Below, piece by piece: positions 45,911-57,934 of a stretch of 64,000 nucleotides of DNA. Location: contig CM037593.1 in the NCBI GenBank assembly GCA_021018995.1, positions 32,935,810 to 32,999,809 on the forward strand, in the 5' to 3' direction. A model generated the notes under the pieces. It searched no databases. It had not been told where the DNA came from and saw nothing but the letters and a program-made list of their open reading frames with translations. Positions within the stretch are counted from its first letter, which is position 1; every line of letters starts with the position of its first letter. Source of the DNA: Chloranthus sessilifolius. Its lineage: Eukaryota; Streptophyta; Magnoliopsida; Chloranthales; Chloranthaceae. The translations under genes and the position numbers were made by a program.

Positions 45911-47990
45911 TTCAAGGTCGCATATGCCTATGCCACCGATGCTCTGACATCAAATGACATCATTCAAGGTATGATTAGAATTCAAGAGATATGGTGTTGT
46001 TTGATATAATGAACTGGAAAATTGGAAATATATAAATTAATTGATTTATTTTGATTATAATAGTACACATAAACCTACATCTAAAAGCGTTACGATAATG
46101 TTGATATTGGTATATAGGTGAAATTTGGCCGTATAGGAGTTGCGATATTTGCTTCCATAGAGCACGAGCCACGATAGACCAGGGCTCCACACATTCTTTC
46201 TGCGGCCTCAATTTACAAAGGAATTGAGTGCCACTTGACAACTAGATTTTATCTGACAGTGTCAATCCCCAGGTAGTCGGTGAATGCACTCACTGTGTGT
46301 AAATCAGTGGTAGTGGCAGTAGATGATCATGAGACACGGGCAGATTTGATTCTGTTAGATATGAAAGGATTTGACATCATTTTGGGAATGGACTGGCTAT
46401 CTGCTTACCACGCAAGTGTGGATTGTCTTCGGAAGATGGTAGTTTTCCGCCCTCCAAAGGAGCGACCCTTTAGATTCTTCGGAGTGACGTCTAAGGTAGC
46501 TCCATTGATATCCGCTATTCGGGCGGAGAGGATGATGAAGAGTGGATGCAGTGGATATATAGCCTTCCTACAAGAGCAACGGGAGAAGACAAATGTGATA
46601 TCCGATATTCCCATTGCATGCGAGTATTCCGATGTATTTCCTGAGGATTTATTGGGACTACCACCAGATCGGGAGGTGGAGTTTGTAATCAATCTAATCC
46701 CAGGCACTGAACCGGTATCAAAGGCTCCCTATCGAATGGCTCCAGCAGAATTACAAGAGCTAAAGGAGCAATTGCAAGAACTACTTGACAAAGGTTTTGT
46801 GCGACCTAGTGTGTCTCCTTGGGGAGCACCAGTATTGTTTGTCAGGAAGAAGGATGGTTCAATGCGCTTGTGCATCGACTATCGGTAGTTAAACAAGTTG
46901 ACGATTAAGAATCGTTACCCGCTTCCTAGAATCGATGATCTGTTTGATCAATTGCAAGGAGCGAGGTTCTTTACGAAGATCGACTTGCGGTCGGGTTATC
47001 ATCAACTATGAGTCAGAGCTGAAGACATTGAGAAGACGCTCGTTAACCGGATATGGGCACTATGAATTCCTTGTTATGCCATTTGGATTGATTTAACGAT
47101 CTTTGCATCTTTCATGGACTTGATGAACTGAGTGTTTAAACCACACTTGGACACATCAGTAGTGGTATTTGTAGATGACATCCTTGTCTATTCCAAGACA
47201 AAGGAGGAACATGAAGAGCATCTACGTGTTACTTTGCAGACCCTCAGAGATCACAAACTTTATGCGAAGCTCAGTAAGTGTGAGTTTGTGCTTGACCAAG
47301 TTAGTTTCTTGGGTCATATCGTCTCTGCAAAGGGTATTACAGTGGATCCAGCTAAGATTGAAGCCGTTGATGAATCGGGAAAGAGGGACAAGAATGTAGG
47401 TTCGTAGTTTTCTTGGTTTGGCCGGATACTACAGACGGTTCGTAGAGGGGTTCTCTAGACTATCAGGTCCACTCACTCAGCTCACTAAGAAGAATGCTAG
47501 ATTTGATTGGACTGATCAGTGTGAGAAGAGCTTCCAGGAATTGAAGACGCGTCGACTCTGACCGGTTGGCAATACCTTCCGGAGGAGGTTTTGCTATCTC
47601 TGATGGCGCATCATATGGTGGTTTGGGTTGTCTCCTCAACCAAAGACAAGAAGGTTATCGCTATGGCTCTAGACAAATTTGAAGGAGCATGAAAAGAATT
47701 ATCCGACTCATGACTTAGAGTTGGTGCGGTAATCTTTGCCTTGAAGATTTGGAGGCACTACTTATGCGGTGAGACGTTTGATATCTTCACCGACCACAAA
47801 AGCCTTAAGTATTTGTTTACCCAGAAGGACTTAAATATGCGACAGCGCAGATGGATGGAGTTCTTGAAAGATTATGATTGTTCCATCCAGTATCACCCTG
47901 GGAAGGCCAATGTTGTGGCAGATGCTTTGAGCAGAAAGTCTTTCTTGTCACCTTATCACCAGAATACAAAGGTGGCATCTACTTGAGGAC
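45911..47990 (+). pseudogene. E4 protease, reverse transcriptase and RNase H remnant
   Basis: Protease end: [19 protein letters not shown] (46370-46430). RT: the lead-in [19 protein letters not shown], then [31 protein letters not shown] (near 47170) and [11 protein letters not shown]. RNase [21 protein letters not shown] and [12 protein letters not shown] (47741-47986). All are typical chromovirus sequences in canonical order. Fossil with several breaks. Confidence 0.93.
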
Positions 47991-47996
47991 CTGGCC

Positions 47997-49546
47997 TTGT
48001 GCGATGCATTGATAGACGTCAAAGGTTCAGGGGCATTGATGGCTACCATAGTGATACGGCCCACGTTGTTTGATAACGTGCGTAGGCTCCAGATGATTGA
48101 TGATGAGCTTATGGCCATTCGCAAGGATGTGATCAACGGGATTCGACCTGATTTCTCCATCAAGGATGATGGTACTTTACTGTTTCGAGATCGAATGTGC
48201 ATACCAGCTGATAAAGATCTTAAGGAAACTATTCTAGAAGAAGCACATAAGTCAACGTATGCTATACATCCTGGGAGTACCAAGATGTATCAAGATCTCA
48301 AGCGCAGTTTTTGGTGGAGAGGACTGAAGAAAGATGTAGCAGATTTTGTGTCTCGATGTTTGGTCTGCCAACAGGTGAAAGTAGACCATCGAAATTCAAT
48401 AGTTGTTACAACCTCTACCAAGATGCAGAATGGAAATAGCCATTTCTATGGATTTCATCTTGGGGTTGCCAAGCACATTGAGGAAGAACAATGCCATCTG
48501 GGTCATTGTTGATAGGTTGACCAAATCTGCACACTTCTTGCCATACCGCACTACGTTTACAGCTAGCAAGCTTGCAGAGCTGTACATGAAGGAGATAGTC
48601 CGGTTACACGGCATACCAGTCGGTATAGTATGTGATAGAGATCCGCTCTATACATCGCAGTTTTTGATTTTGGCATGGGTACTAAATTGGAGTTCACCGC
48701 TTCATCCTCGACAGATATGGGCGTGAGAGAGTGAACGGATCATCGAAGATATGTTGCGAGCTTGTATGTTGGACTTTCAAGGTTCATGGGATGAACATCT
48801 ATCTTTGATCGAGTTCGCTTACAACAACAGCTATCAGTCGAGTATCGGGATGGCGCCTTATGAAGCCTTGTATGGACGTCGATGTAGATCTCCATTGAAC
48901 TGGGAGGAAGTCGGTGAGAAACTCATTTTGGGACCTGATATCGTGGAAAGTACAACCGTGGCAGTTCGGTTGATCCACGAAAGATTGAGGGTTGCTCAAA
49001 GTCGCCAAAAGAGTTATGCCGATCTTCATCGGATACACGTAGAGTTTCAGGTATCCTTTAAGGCATTCCCGAGGTTACGATTTTCTAGTTTAAGTAATTA
49101 GTTAGGTAATTAACACTTGTTTTCAGGTTGGAGACAATGTGTTTGTAAAAATATCGCCAACAAAGGGTGTCATGCGCTTCGGAAAACGAGGAAAGTTGAG
49201 TCCTCGGTATATTGGCCCCTTTGAGGTACTCGGACGGGTTGGCGAGGTTGCGTATCGGATTGCTTTGCCACCACAGTTGGCGAGCATGCATAACGTTTTT
49301 CATGTATCGATGCTGCGACATTACGTGCATGATCCGACACATGTCTTGGATTTTCAACCGATTGATTTACAAGAAGATCTAACCATGGTTGAAGAACCGA
49401 TAGAGATCTTGAATCAACGGGATCAAGTTTTGAGGACCAAATTAATTCTGCTAGTACTTGTCAAATGGCGGAATCATACTGCTTCAGAAGCCACTTGGGA
49501 ACGTGCTGCCGAGATCCGTGAACAGTATCCACACTTGTTCACTTGA
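47997..49546 (+). pseudogene. E4 integrase and chromodomain remnant
   Basis: Integrase landmarks are HPGSTKMYQDLKRSFWW, the CLVCQQVK zinc ligand pair, WVIVDRLTKSAHFLP, and SSIGMAPYEALYGRRCRSPL. The GPY-type module (SPRYIGPFEVLGRVGEVAYR) is in 49139-49300, and the last part (EILNQRDQVLR, VKWRNHTASEATWE, IREQYPHLF) is a chromodomain. Chromodomains steer integration to heterochromatin, which fits the location. Fossil with several breaks. Confidence 0.93.
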
Positions 49547-49745
49547 TGCGCAAGGTGAATTTTCTTTTGAGTTTGTTTCTAAATTCATCATCGTGATTAT
49601 AACTTGATGATTAGATTTATCTCATTGACTCGATTTGTCGTATATTTTGGGTCATGTATGTGATGTACATGTATCGGTATCTTTCCATTACGGTTAAGTC
49701 ATTATAACGGTCCGATTGTAACGAGAAATTTTTACAACAGGTCCA

Positions 49746-49898
49746 TTGATCGATCAACAGGGAGGTTGGTGATCGATCAACAAGTGGACCATTGATCGAT
49801 CAACATTGAATGTGGTGATCGATCAACGGGTCGGATTCAGTTTTTGAACTTAAAATTTTTAGTGGTGATCGATCAACCACCAATGAATTGATCGATCA
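49746..49898. promoter_or_regulatory. Six TTGATCGATCAA-type palindromes upstream of the E4 extra ORF
   Basis: The same core GATCGATCA as in the LTR array occurs six times within about 150 bp, outside any LTR. It lies directly upstream of a TATA box (49916-49924) and about 240 bp upstream of the extra ORF. The words flanking the core (CAACAAG, CAACAGG) match those in the LTR. Confidence 0.9.
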
Positions 49899-49915
49899 CC
49901 AGGGCACTTATGTGT

Positions 49916-49924
49916 TATAAATAG
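49916..49924 (+). promoter_or_regulatory. TATA box of a putative internal promoter in E4
   Basis: TATAAATAG is a strong plant TATA match, 18 bp after the last palindrome and about 210 bp before ATG 50134. A start of transcription near 49955 would give a leader rich in pyrimidines. Inferred from sequence only. Confidence 0.6.
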
Positions 49925-50133
49925 GGTTTTGAACGGTCATTTGCTCTATCCTATTCACGTGAACGAGCAAAGGGCTTTTGCACTCCGACCTTTCAACTTC
50001 CCTTCCGACTCACTTCCGGCCATTCCCATCCTTCCTCCGGCTTGATTCGAGTGGACATCGCTCCATTCATCCGGTAAAATTCTTGTTTGCTTCCTTTCGA
50101 GTCTCATTTTCATTCTTTTGTAAGGATTTGACC

Positions 50134-51600
50134 ATGGGACCTCGCACGAAGAATGCTTCGCGTAAGGTACCCACGTCTCGGGCTCGTACACCGGTACCGC
50201 CCACCATTCCCGTTCTCTCGCCAACCGTGCCACCCATGGCACCGGTTTCGACCACTGTCCCAACCGTTCCCGCGCCCGTTACGCTCCCCATCGAGCGTGA
50301 AGTCCCCAAAGAGTGGTGGGCTTCCAAAACCTTTCTACCCGAGTATAGGTTTATTTCTACTCTCTATGATGATCGCCCCGAAATGGCTTGGGCCATGGGC
50401 TACCTTCAGAAGTTAGGGTTAAAACCCTTGCTTGAGCCATTTCATGATCACTATTGCCCTCGCATAGTGCGGCTCTTTTCCAAAACCTTCGTTGGGGGAT
50501 TCAGGACACCGACTCGTCACTACCATTGACGGTTTGAATATAAATTCAACCGATTCCATGTTGCCGCTGCCCTAGAGTGTGCAAATCACATTTGATACGC
50601 TGGCTTGGCGCCACCGTATGAGAAAGATGTTCCTTTTGCTGATGTCATCGCCAAGATGACCAACGGAAAGCATGGGAAGGGCCAATCCATTTCTAGGGCC
50701 CAACTACCCGACAAACTGTGGATGCTTGATACTTATTTCAAGTGTGCACTTGTTCCGTTTTTGCACAAGTCCTCACGGACTGGTGTTGTCCAGCTGGCCC
50801 TCTTTTCGGCCTTTGAGGACCGCTGGTATCCTATGGCCGAGGTCGTGATTGAGGGCATCATCACCTCCACGACCTTATGACCGAAAAGGCGGGCGGAGCC
50901 ACAAAACAAATTCCCTATGCTCGCTTAATCACGGTGGTGGAGCAATATGCTGCTCTACGCGAGCACTATAGCTTGGCACCTAATGAGCCACGCTTAACCA
51001 ACAACACCAAAGTCTTTAAACTAAAAGACTGGACCAAGAGTTATAATCTTTTGGTCAAGAGACTACCCGAGCCCGAGGAGGAGGGTGACGACGAGGCTGC
51101 TGAGCCCGTTATTCCAGAGGGTGGGGCACCTGTTGTACCAGCTCCTAGTGGGGGGGAGGCCCCATCTGATCAGCCACCTCAGCCTGAGGTGCTACCTCGA
51201 CCTGCTGCTACCCCATCACAGCGACCACCGCGTTCTTCTTCGTCACGTCTTCTACACCGCACTGCTGCCCTATCCTCGCCCATCCATCACATTTTGACGC
51301 CTTGTCATGTCCTCGAGGGTAACAAACGCATACATGAGCGCTTGGATGGGATTGAGCTATTTCAGCGTCAGGTTCATCGGCGGCTCGACTACGCCGAGGG
51401 CATGTTAGAGCTCTTGATGCAGCAGTCATACATGACGACTTCGACGCCGATGATTGCGCATGCCCGTGAGCACGTCGTAGATCCTCGCACTTACACCCCT
51501 GTTCCTACTCCGCCCACCATGCCGGTCTCCGTCGGGACTGGACCATCTGGCGAGAGTGGACCATCCGATGTCCCCACAGGTATAACTATACTACTCTATA
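50134..51600 (+). CDS. E4 extra ORF after pol, function unknown
   Basis: Three open blocks in sequence (to 50529, 50605-50880, 50877-51665) encode one protein type. Order: Pro/Thr/Val-rich start (MGPRTKNASRKVPTSRARTP), a globular part (EVPKEWWASKTFLPEYRF, PRIVRLFSKTFVGGF, LDTYFKCALVPFLHKSSRTG), a Pro/Gly-rich acidic linker (EPEEEGDDEAAEPVIPEGG) and a helical end (HERLDGIELFQRQVHRRLDY). The layout recalls plant transposon-linked proteins with a globular half, linker and coiled coil (Pfam PF20167 type), but similarity is weak. A standard Tekay element has no gene here. It has its own TATA box and palindromes. It is broken. Confidence 0.6.
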
Positions 51601-51789
51601 ATATTTGTAGACTACGTATATATCCGCATTTACATTACTCTGCATATTATATACATTCTGTTTAGCATGTCTAAATTTCTCTGCATCGTACGTAGACTGC
51701 ATCCTCTATATTATCTCGGTCTATTAGTCTTAGAAAACCTCTGTTCCTTAACCGCACCTATTAGACATTTTCGAGGACGAAAATTCCTA

Positions 51790-51801
51790 AGGGGGGGATA
51801 A
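51790..51801 (+). other. E4 polypurine tract
   Basis: AAGGGGGGGATAA lies directly before the 3' LTR, preceded by the conserved TTTCGAGGACGAAAATTC. It primes plus-strand synthesis. This context is typical of Tekay/Del elements. Confidence 0.92.
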
Positions 51802-54215
51802 TGTAACAACCCTAAAATCTAGAACACGAACCTGACTATTTCGATCTACGTGCCCGGCACGGAAATCGAGACCGATTAAAAAATTTAGAATTTATATTAA
51901 TTGAGATAAAGTTACACCATGGTTAGATGAGTTCACCTGTGTAATTTCATTTGAATCGGAGTTGGGTAAAGAGTCAGTGTAGCACGTTGCGTCGTAGCGA
52001 CCGTGTTCGTGCTCCACACCGGAACATAAACTAAGGGAAAACAGAAATATCTGTTTATTAGCTTATAAGAGAAGGAAGGGAGACCTAGAGGAAGTTCTTC
52101 TTCTTCTTCTTCTTCCCCTTGCCCTAGTTACTCTAACAGCTAGGGAGTCTGTAGCTAGGTGGGTTTTTGTATAAAACAGGGTTAGCAAGATTGAAAGGTG
52201 AGTTTCCTAAGCTAGGGTATGTAGAGATCAATGGATTAAGCTTAAGTATGGTTTGTGTGTGTGTGAAGTCTCTGCATGCTGAACCAGAGCTAAAAGGTTG
52301 CTCGTCGAACTCGGATCGGTGATAAACTACGAGAGCTTGATCCGAAACCCTCATCCGGAGTGATTTGCCGAAACCCCGAGAGGGCCCACATAGAGGTGAG
52401 CTCTCTTGTTTAAAATGGGCAGTTGGATGCCCTAAATATAGGTTCTGTATGAATATTTAAGATTATAATGAATTTTTGGAAGAAAAATAAGTTAGAAAAA
52501 TATTGTTTGGTGAACTCCATTAATGGCAGAAATTTCGTCATTATTGATCGATCAATAAGGTGTTGATCGATCACTGAGTGTGGAATTGATCGATCAACAG
52601 TGGTGGTGATCGATCAATTTATATATATAGTATATGAACAGTACTGGCAGAGAGTTGGTGAATTTTGGGTTAATATTAGTGATCGATCAATTGACTGGGT
52701 ATTGATCGATCAACAGTGGTGGTGATCGATCAACAAGGGTGTTGATCGATCAATACAGAGCCCATTGATCGATCAACCAACATGGTGATCGATCAATTGT
52801 ATACAATATATACAAACAGAGAGTTGGTTAAACAAGTTTGTACTTTGGTGATTGATCAACAAGGGTGTTGATCGATCAATAAAGAGTTCATTGATCGATC
52901 AACAAGGTATTGATCGATCAATAAACCTCGCTGCATGCTAGAAAATTTATATGTAAGAACCACTGGACATTGTGCCAGTTCACAATCTGTCACTCTAACA
53001 CCTAGAGTAACATGTTTATGGTCTAGGATCAGACTAAGATGCCTTGAAAAAGCTTTGGATTTGCTTAGAAGGAGCTTGATCCGAGGTAGGGGAATTCAAC
53101 CGAAATTGCATTTATTTTTTATCTCATGGATTATATCTGTCATATATATCTCAGCATAGTTTAATTCTGTTTTAAAAGCATGTTTAGCATATGTATGAGT
53201 ATTCTATTATGTACTTGATCCGACATTTGATATCCGTATCCGAAATTTGAATTCTGTTAAGTATGATAAGTATGCATGTGATTTGAGGTTTGATATTCAG
53301 TAAAAATCCCACCGACTCGGCGGTATATCCATTTCAGGCACACTTGTGCATTTGCTTTGTAATCCTCGGCACAATTGCACTCCATGTGTGGGGCATTGTT
53401 GCAATTCCTGAAATTGTTCATGTGAACGACGATGGTTGGGATTATCCATCGGACCAAATCTGGCTACCACGTGCTATACTCATGGGAGTTACTTAAGTAT
53501 ACTATACTAAGTCATTATATGTTGTATTCATCAATTCTGTACTGTTTTGGATAAATGTCTCATGTTTTATACATCTGTTGCATATTTTCAGTTTTGTTCT
53601 TTGATGACCATGTTATGCAATTAGAATGCAAATTTATTTGAAATTCTTCTATTGAGCTAGGATGTAGCTCACCCTGTTTTTGTAAACATTTAGGTTCTGA
53701 GGCGGTAACTCCCGGTACGGAGAGCGACCTGCACTATCACCGATCCCGAGGCTGAGGCTGAGGACGAGGAGACTGACGTCTCACGATTTTTTACCCATAG
53801 ACTGGGTATAGCTTAGACATTTTTGGGGTTTTATGTTTGTTTGGAGACTTTGGATTATGTGTGCCTGGTGGCCACTTTTGTATTAATTTTTGTAGATATT
53901 TTATTTCTTTTATAGTGTTATTATACATTCTATCGGAACCATCATTGGGAACCATTGTTTGGGTGATGGATGTCTGTCACCGATGGTTCTTTTTGGTTCC
54001 TTTTTGAGGATGTATACTTTTTACATTTATCAATGAAGGTTTATCTATTGTTCTTACTTTTAGATTGATTCATTAGATGACTCTACTTACCGCTGTGGGA
54101 TTTTATCTGTATATTTCCGCTTTATATACAGATATTGTGTGATTCGTCCTAGGGATCATCCAGAGCATGATCCTGATGGCACGGATTTCTGAGCAAAGAA
54201 ATCCGGGCTGTCACA
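51802..54215 (+). repeat. E4 3' LTR (2,414 bp)
   Basis: It is nearly identical to the 5' LTR, apart from scattered substitutions and small length differences that are densest in the stretch matching 43690-44160. The palindrome array is at 52544-52921 with thirteen intact cores and one changed. Confidence 0.95.
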
Positions 54216-54220
54216 CTTCC

Positions 54221-54276
54221 CCTCCAATCAAATCGTGATGGGGTGAGGGAAGGTGACGGTGTTACAATAAAGTATG
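54221..54276 (-). mobile_element. D, right piece
   Basis: The short stretch between E4 and E3 reads, on the minus strand, like the E2 region near 36860-36905 (CACCTTCCCTCACCCCATC against CACCCTCACACCTTTTCTACCCCATC). It continues D. GTATG (54272-54276) would be the target duplication of E3, whose other end is off the window. Confidence 0.6.
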
Positions 54277-55836
54277 TGTACAACCGTGAGATTTTTTTAC
54301 GATCCCGTCACGGCGATGCGCACTCTCATGAATATTTAGAGTCACCACCCGGAGCTTTTGGTGTTCCGGAAAACCTAAATCATTTTTATGAGCATCAAAG
54401 ATCTAAAAATATGACTTTGAATCCAATCCACACCAAAGGCTCTTGGGTAGGGGCTTCGGTTATTGATTGGGAAGGTTTTAGGCACCCGATCAACCCGCTT
54501 AACGCGGTCTCTACTAATGGCCAAAACTAAAATGAAGTAAAAGAAAAGAAAATAGTTTGCTTTTGCCCAAATGGGCTTTCAATCTTATTTGTGCCCCTCC
54601 GTTCCTACCAAAAATTTGACAGCGTAACGGCACAAATGGGAGGATAGGAAATGCCAAAAAAAGATATAGGAGAAGAAAGGGGAGAGCCGGAGCCCTCGGG
54701 CCCTTGTACCACCGTAGAAGAGCCTTGCGTGGCTTCCTTTTGATGAGCTCTTGAAGGCTTTGTATGGTGTAGAATAGGATTCTAACTCCTAAAGCTTAAA
54801 GCTAAGAGGTAGAGTGAGGGGTCTAGGGGGTGATACACACCTAGGCTAAGGGTTTTGGATGCAAGAACAAGCTTCAAATGAGGTTGGGAGATTCTATAAT
54901 TTATGTGAAAATGGTACACAAAAGGGAGGAAAAACTTCTCACTTTGAACTTTTTCTCTCTTAAGCAAATTTCTCAACCCTTAAACCAAGAGGTGGGGGTC
55001 TTTATTTATAGGATATGGGTGGGTTAGGAGGGTGTTTAGATGCTAATCAAGATTAGGAATTAGGTAATCTAACATCTAAGGTTTCCTAGGGTTTTTGGAG
55101 CCTTGAAATATGAGAGAAGGTCCTCTAATGGTGGATGATGGGGTGAAACTTTAGGCCACTTAATGGGTTGCAAAAGGGTGCAACAGAACTATCAAAACAT
55201 ACCCCAAAGGTCAAGGTGGTCAACAAATCACGAATTTTGAGATAAAAAACTAGGGTTATTGTTCATATGCTTGGCACAACTATTAGTTGTGCCAGGTAAA
55301 TGTACAGTAAAACAGTTCTGTACAATGCCGGGAAGTTGGCTTTGCGAGGTGGGGGCCCACATTGATACTGGCGCAACTATTAGTTGCGCCAGGCTTAAAT
55401 TTTGGGAAAAATAGTTTCTGGGGAGAAATGGCCTAGCGCAACTATTAGTTGGCCAAATCCCCAAGGGGGTCAACTGAAATTACTCTTTTACCCTTTAGGT
55501 TCGGGTTGCCATATCTTTTGATGTATAACTCTGATTGGGGCGATTCTTAAACTGTTGGAAAGCTGACAACTTCTACTTTTCAATGGTATAAGACTTGATC
55601 ATAGTAGAAGACTATAGCTGGTCCTGGTGTACCACTCCTTTTCCAAGGCTCGAAAGGTTAGGTTTAGGTTCAGAACAGGTTCTAAGGGTTGGGATTGACT
55701 TCTAAAGGTTCGGAGCAGGTTTCTAAGGGCTCTAGGGTGGTTGCTAAAGGTTCCATACATGCCATCAAAAGCTCAGAAGTGCACCTCTCTCGAAATATGT
55801 TTCGATTAGGCCTTGGGCCAAATTTGGGTGTCTACA
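54277..55836 (-). repeat. E3 3' LTR (1,560 bp)
   Basis: It opens TGTAGACACCCAAATTTGG on the minus strand and ends GGTTGTACA. A TATA box TATAAATAAA is at 55001-55010. Palindromes of the 25-bp type are at 55271-55295, 55368-55392 and, shortened, 55433-55454; their spacing (97 and 65 bp) is less regular than in E1. Confidence 0.9.
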
Positions 55837-55850
55837 GATGCCCCTCTTTG

Positions 55851-57600
55851 GTATCCGAATTCTAATGATTGAATGCCAAAGAAAAAGAGACATCCGAAGA
55901 GGCCCAAGGCCTTACTGACGGGTTCCCTGTATTCAGAACGAATCTCAATTATCAGGTGAGTAATATGGTGAGAAAATGAAAGCTCTATTTGTCGGGAAAA
56001 ATGTCCGTCTCTCAAGGTAATCGGTCCCCAAGCACTTTGCGACATTACTGGGCATAACCGAGGTGAAATGAGTTACGAAAGCCCAATAGCTGGAAAAAAC
56101 ATTGGCTTCTCAAGTTGTGAAAGCCCGTTAGTCAGAAAAAATGTCTGCTTCTCGATATGATTTGAAGGTATTTGATGTTGAAGATTCATTATAAATACAA
56201 TAGCTTTGTAAGTAAGAGGGGTGATCGCCCCACACTCAAAGATAGGTGCAAAGTAAAAATACACAAGGCTCCACAGTTTGCGTCCAATCCTACGAGGCAT
56301 TTATTGCCCCATCTGACTGTTCGTGGGTGCCCCTACTGAAAGTAGGGTTCGAGGTCTTTGGGAGAACCCAGCGATCCCAAAGTTTATTTAGCATGACTGC
56401 CCGAGCAAAGTGAAAAGATGTCACAAAGCCTTTTGGGAGGACGTGCCATTTTCCAAAGCATGCCCCGGATCAACATGACCTAGAGCCTCCAGCTTCAACT
56501 ACCTTGAACAGATCCAACCAAACATTGGGTATCTCCAAAAGGGGCATCCAATCCTAGTTTCTGCCAACAATGATCTAAACATCATTTAACTATGCTTAAA
56601 CATGCACCCATTAGGGGCGATAAGCAACAAAGGCAATGGAAGCCCCAACTCAGACCTGCTCGGATATAATTTATGGGAACAAACGACCATCATACGGATA
56701 CCCAGGCGCATGACATATATTTTACAGGGATATCGCTCCCCATATAGGTTTTAAGCCTGTAGAAAATAAAGGAGAAATGAACCCTTTTGAATGCATGGTT
56801 GCACATAGTTTGATTGATACGTAATCTCATTCTCAACAGGTTGGTCTTAACCAACGATTGACTTTTTCCAATGGAGAATCTGAAGCTTAAGACACTTAAG
56901 TTCATATGAATCCAAAACAGAGCGCTTATCGCAAAGATTTAGTAGTGGAGTTGACTCGATCGAAACATTGGCCATTTGATCGGGATTGACGTCGTTGCCC
57001 CTTCTTAGAAGAAGGATCCAAAGACTCGAGGCGAACCGCAGAATTGGGACTTCAATATGGCACAGCTGCATTGCTGACAAAGCATTGACACTTTTCCGCA
57101 TCATGCATGTTCGTAGCTCTGCGGGGGAATACAAATCTATTTTTATTTTTGCGGTTTTTCTATTATTTCATGTGATTTTTTGGAATTTTAAGCTGTTATT
57201 TTATGTGATTTTTTTTTATAGATTTTTCAAACTATTTTTTTATGTGTTTTTGGATTTTTCAAACTATTTTTTTGGATTTTTCAAATTATTATTATTATAT
57301 TATATATTATTTTTTTGAACTATTTTTTTTTGAATTTTTTCTTATTATTTTTTTGTGAAAGATTTTGGCTTTTTCTGTAGGGATTTTATCATCATTTTTG
57401 GACCTTTTCACATTTTCCTGTGTAGGATCGGGATGACGATTGATCTCAGCCCACTTTTATTTTAGCACGGCTTCCCGAGCAAGTCGAAGGAAGATCGAAA
57501 TGCCGTCTTGGGAGCACGTGCATCTGCCGGGAGTGATAAAACAAAAAAGAGGGGGGCCCCACTTTCCTATCTGGCCTGTACCAGGCTCAAGACCTGAGCT
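55851..57600 (-). other. E3 untranslated region next to the 3' LTR
   Basis: No gene is visible. Two related segments occur: GACTGCCCGAGCAAAGTGAAAAG with GGGAGGACGTGC near 56393-56450, and GGCTTCCCGAGCAAGTCGAAGG with GGGAGCACGTGC near 57467-57523. From 57130 to 57360 the plus strand is T-rich and simple. A pair of GAAAGCCCRWTAGYYRGAAAAAA words lies at 56078 and 56122. Confidence 0.55.
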
Positions 57601-57606
57601 AAGTGC

Positions 57607-57726
57607 CTAGCGCAACTATTAGTTGCGCTAGGCCAATAGGGGCCTTAAAATGGCGTGGCGCAACTAATATTTGCGCCAAGCCAAAAATGGGCACAAATTT
57701 GCTTGGCACAACTAATAGTTGCGCAG
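57607..57726. promoter_or_regulatory. Three 25-bp palindromes at 48-bp spacing upstream of E3 antisense gene 1
   Basis: Copies at 57607-57631, 57655-57679 and 57703-57726 start exactly 48 bp apart. The motif is the same as in the E1 and E3 LTRs. The cluster lies upstream of a CTC/TTC-rich stretch (57780-57810) that looks like the start of a transcript leading to gene 1. Confidence 0.75.
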
Positions 57727-57934
57727 GCTTGGCTGGGGACCAATTTAAACAGCCCAGGCTCAGGCTGTGGGGTTTTATTTCAAAATTTTCTCCCCCTTTT
57801 CTCTTGAAACCGAAAACTGACCCCTTTTATGGTTCCTTTACATTGCATCTATGCGTGCTTCATTGCCATTATTCGCTTGCGTTAATCATTCGCCATCTTG
57901 CACTAGATCAAATACCCCATTTCTTTTAAAAGGT

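Larger units (their letters stand above)
42177..54215 (+). mobile_element. E4: Tekay/Del-type chromovirus (Ty3/gypsy), 12.0 kb
   Basis: LTRs are 42177-44596 and 51802-54215, flanked by the exact duplication CTTCC (42172-42176 and 54216-54220). The primer site fits initiator methionine tRNA. Inside are gag, protease, RT, RNase H, integrase and a chromodomain, then an extra ORF and the polypurine tract. The structure is whole; the coding part has several breaks. LTRs differ by only a few percent by eye, suggesting about one million years or so at usual plant rates. It inserted into D. Confidence 0.95.

Noticed and set aside
45911-46280. A separate small gene between E4 gag and protease
   Set aside because: The stretch lies within the gag-pol order and shows no domain of its own; it is treated as part of the fossil polyprotein region.
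10350-55836. E1 5' LTR and E3 3' LTR as the two ends of one element
   Set aside because: Both are on the minus strand, but the E1 body lies to the left of its LTR and the E3 body to the right of its LTR, so they face away from each other. They are two copies of related families.
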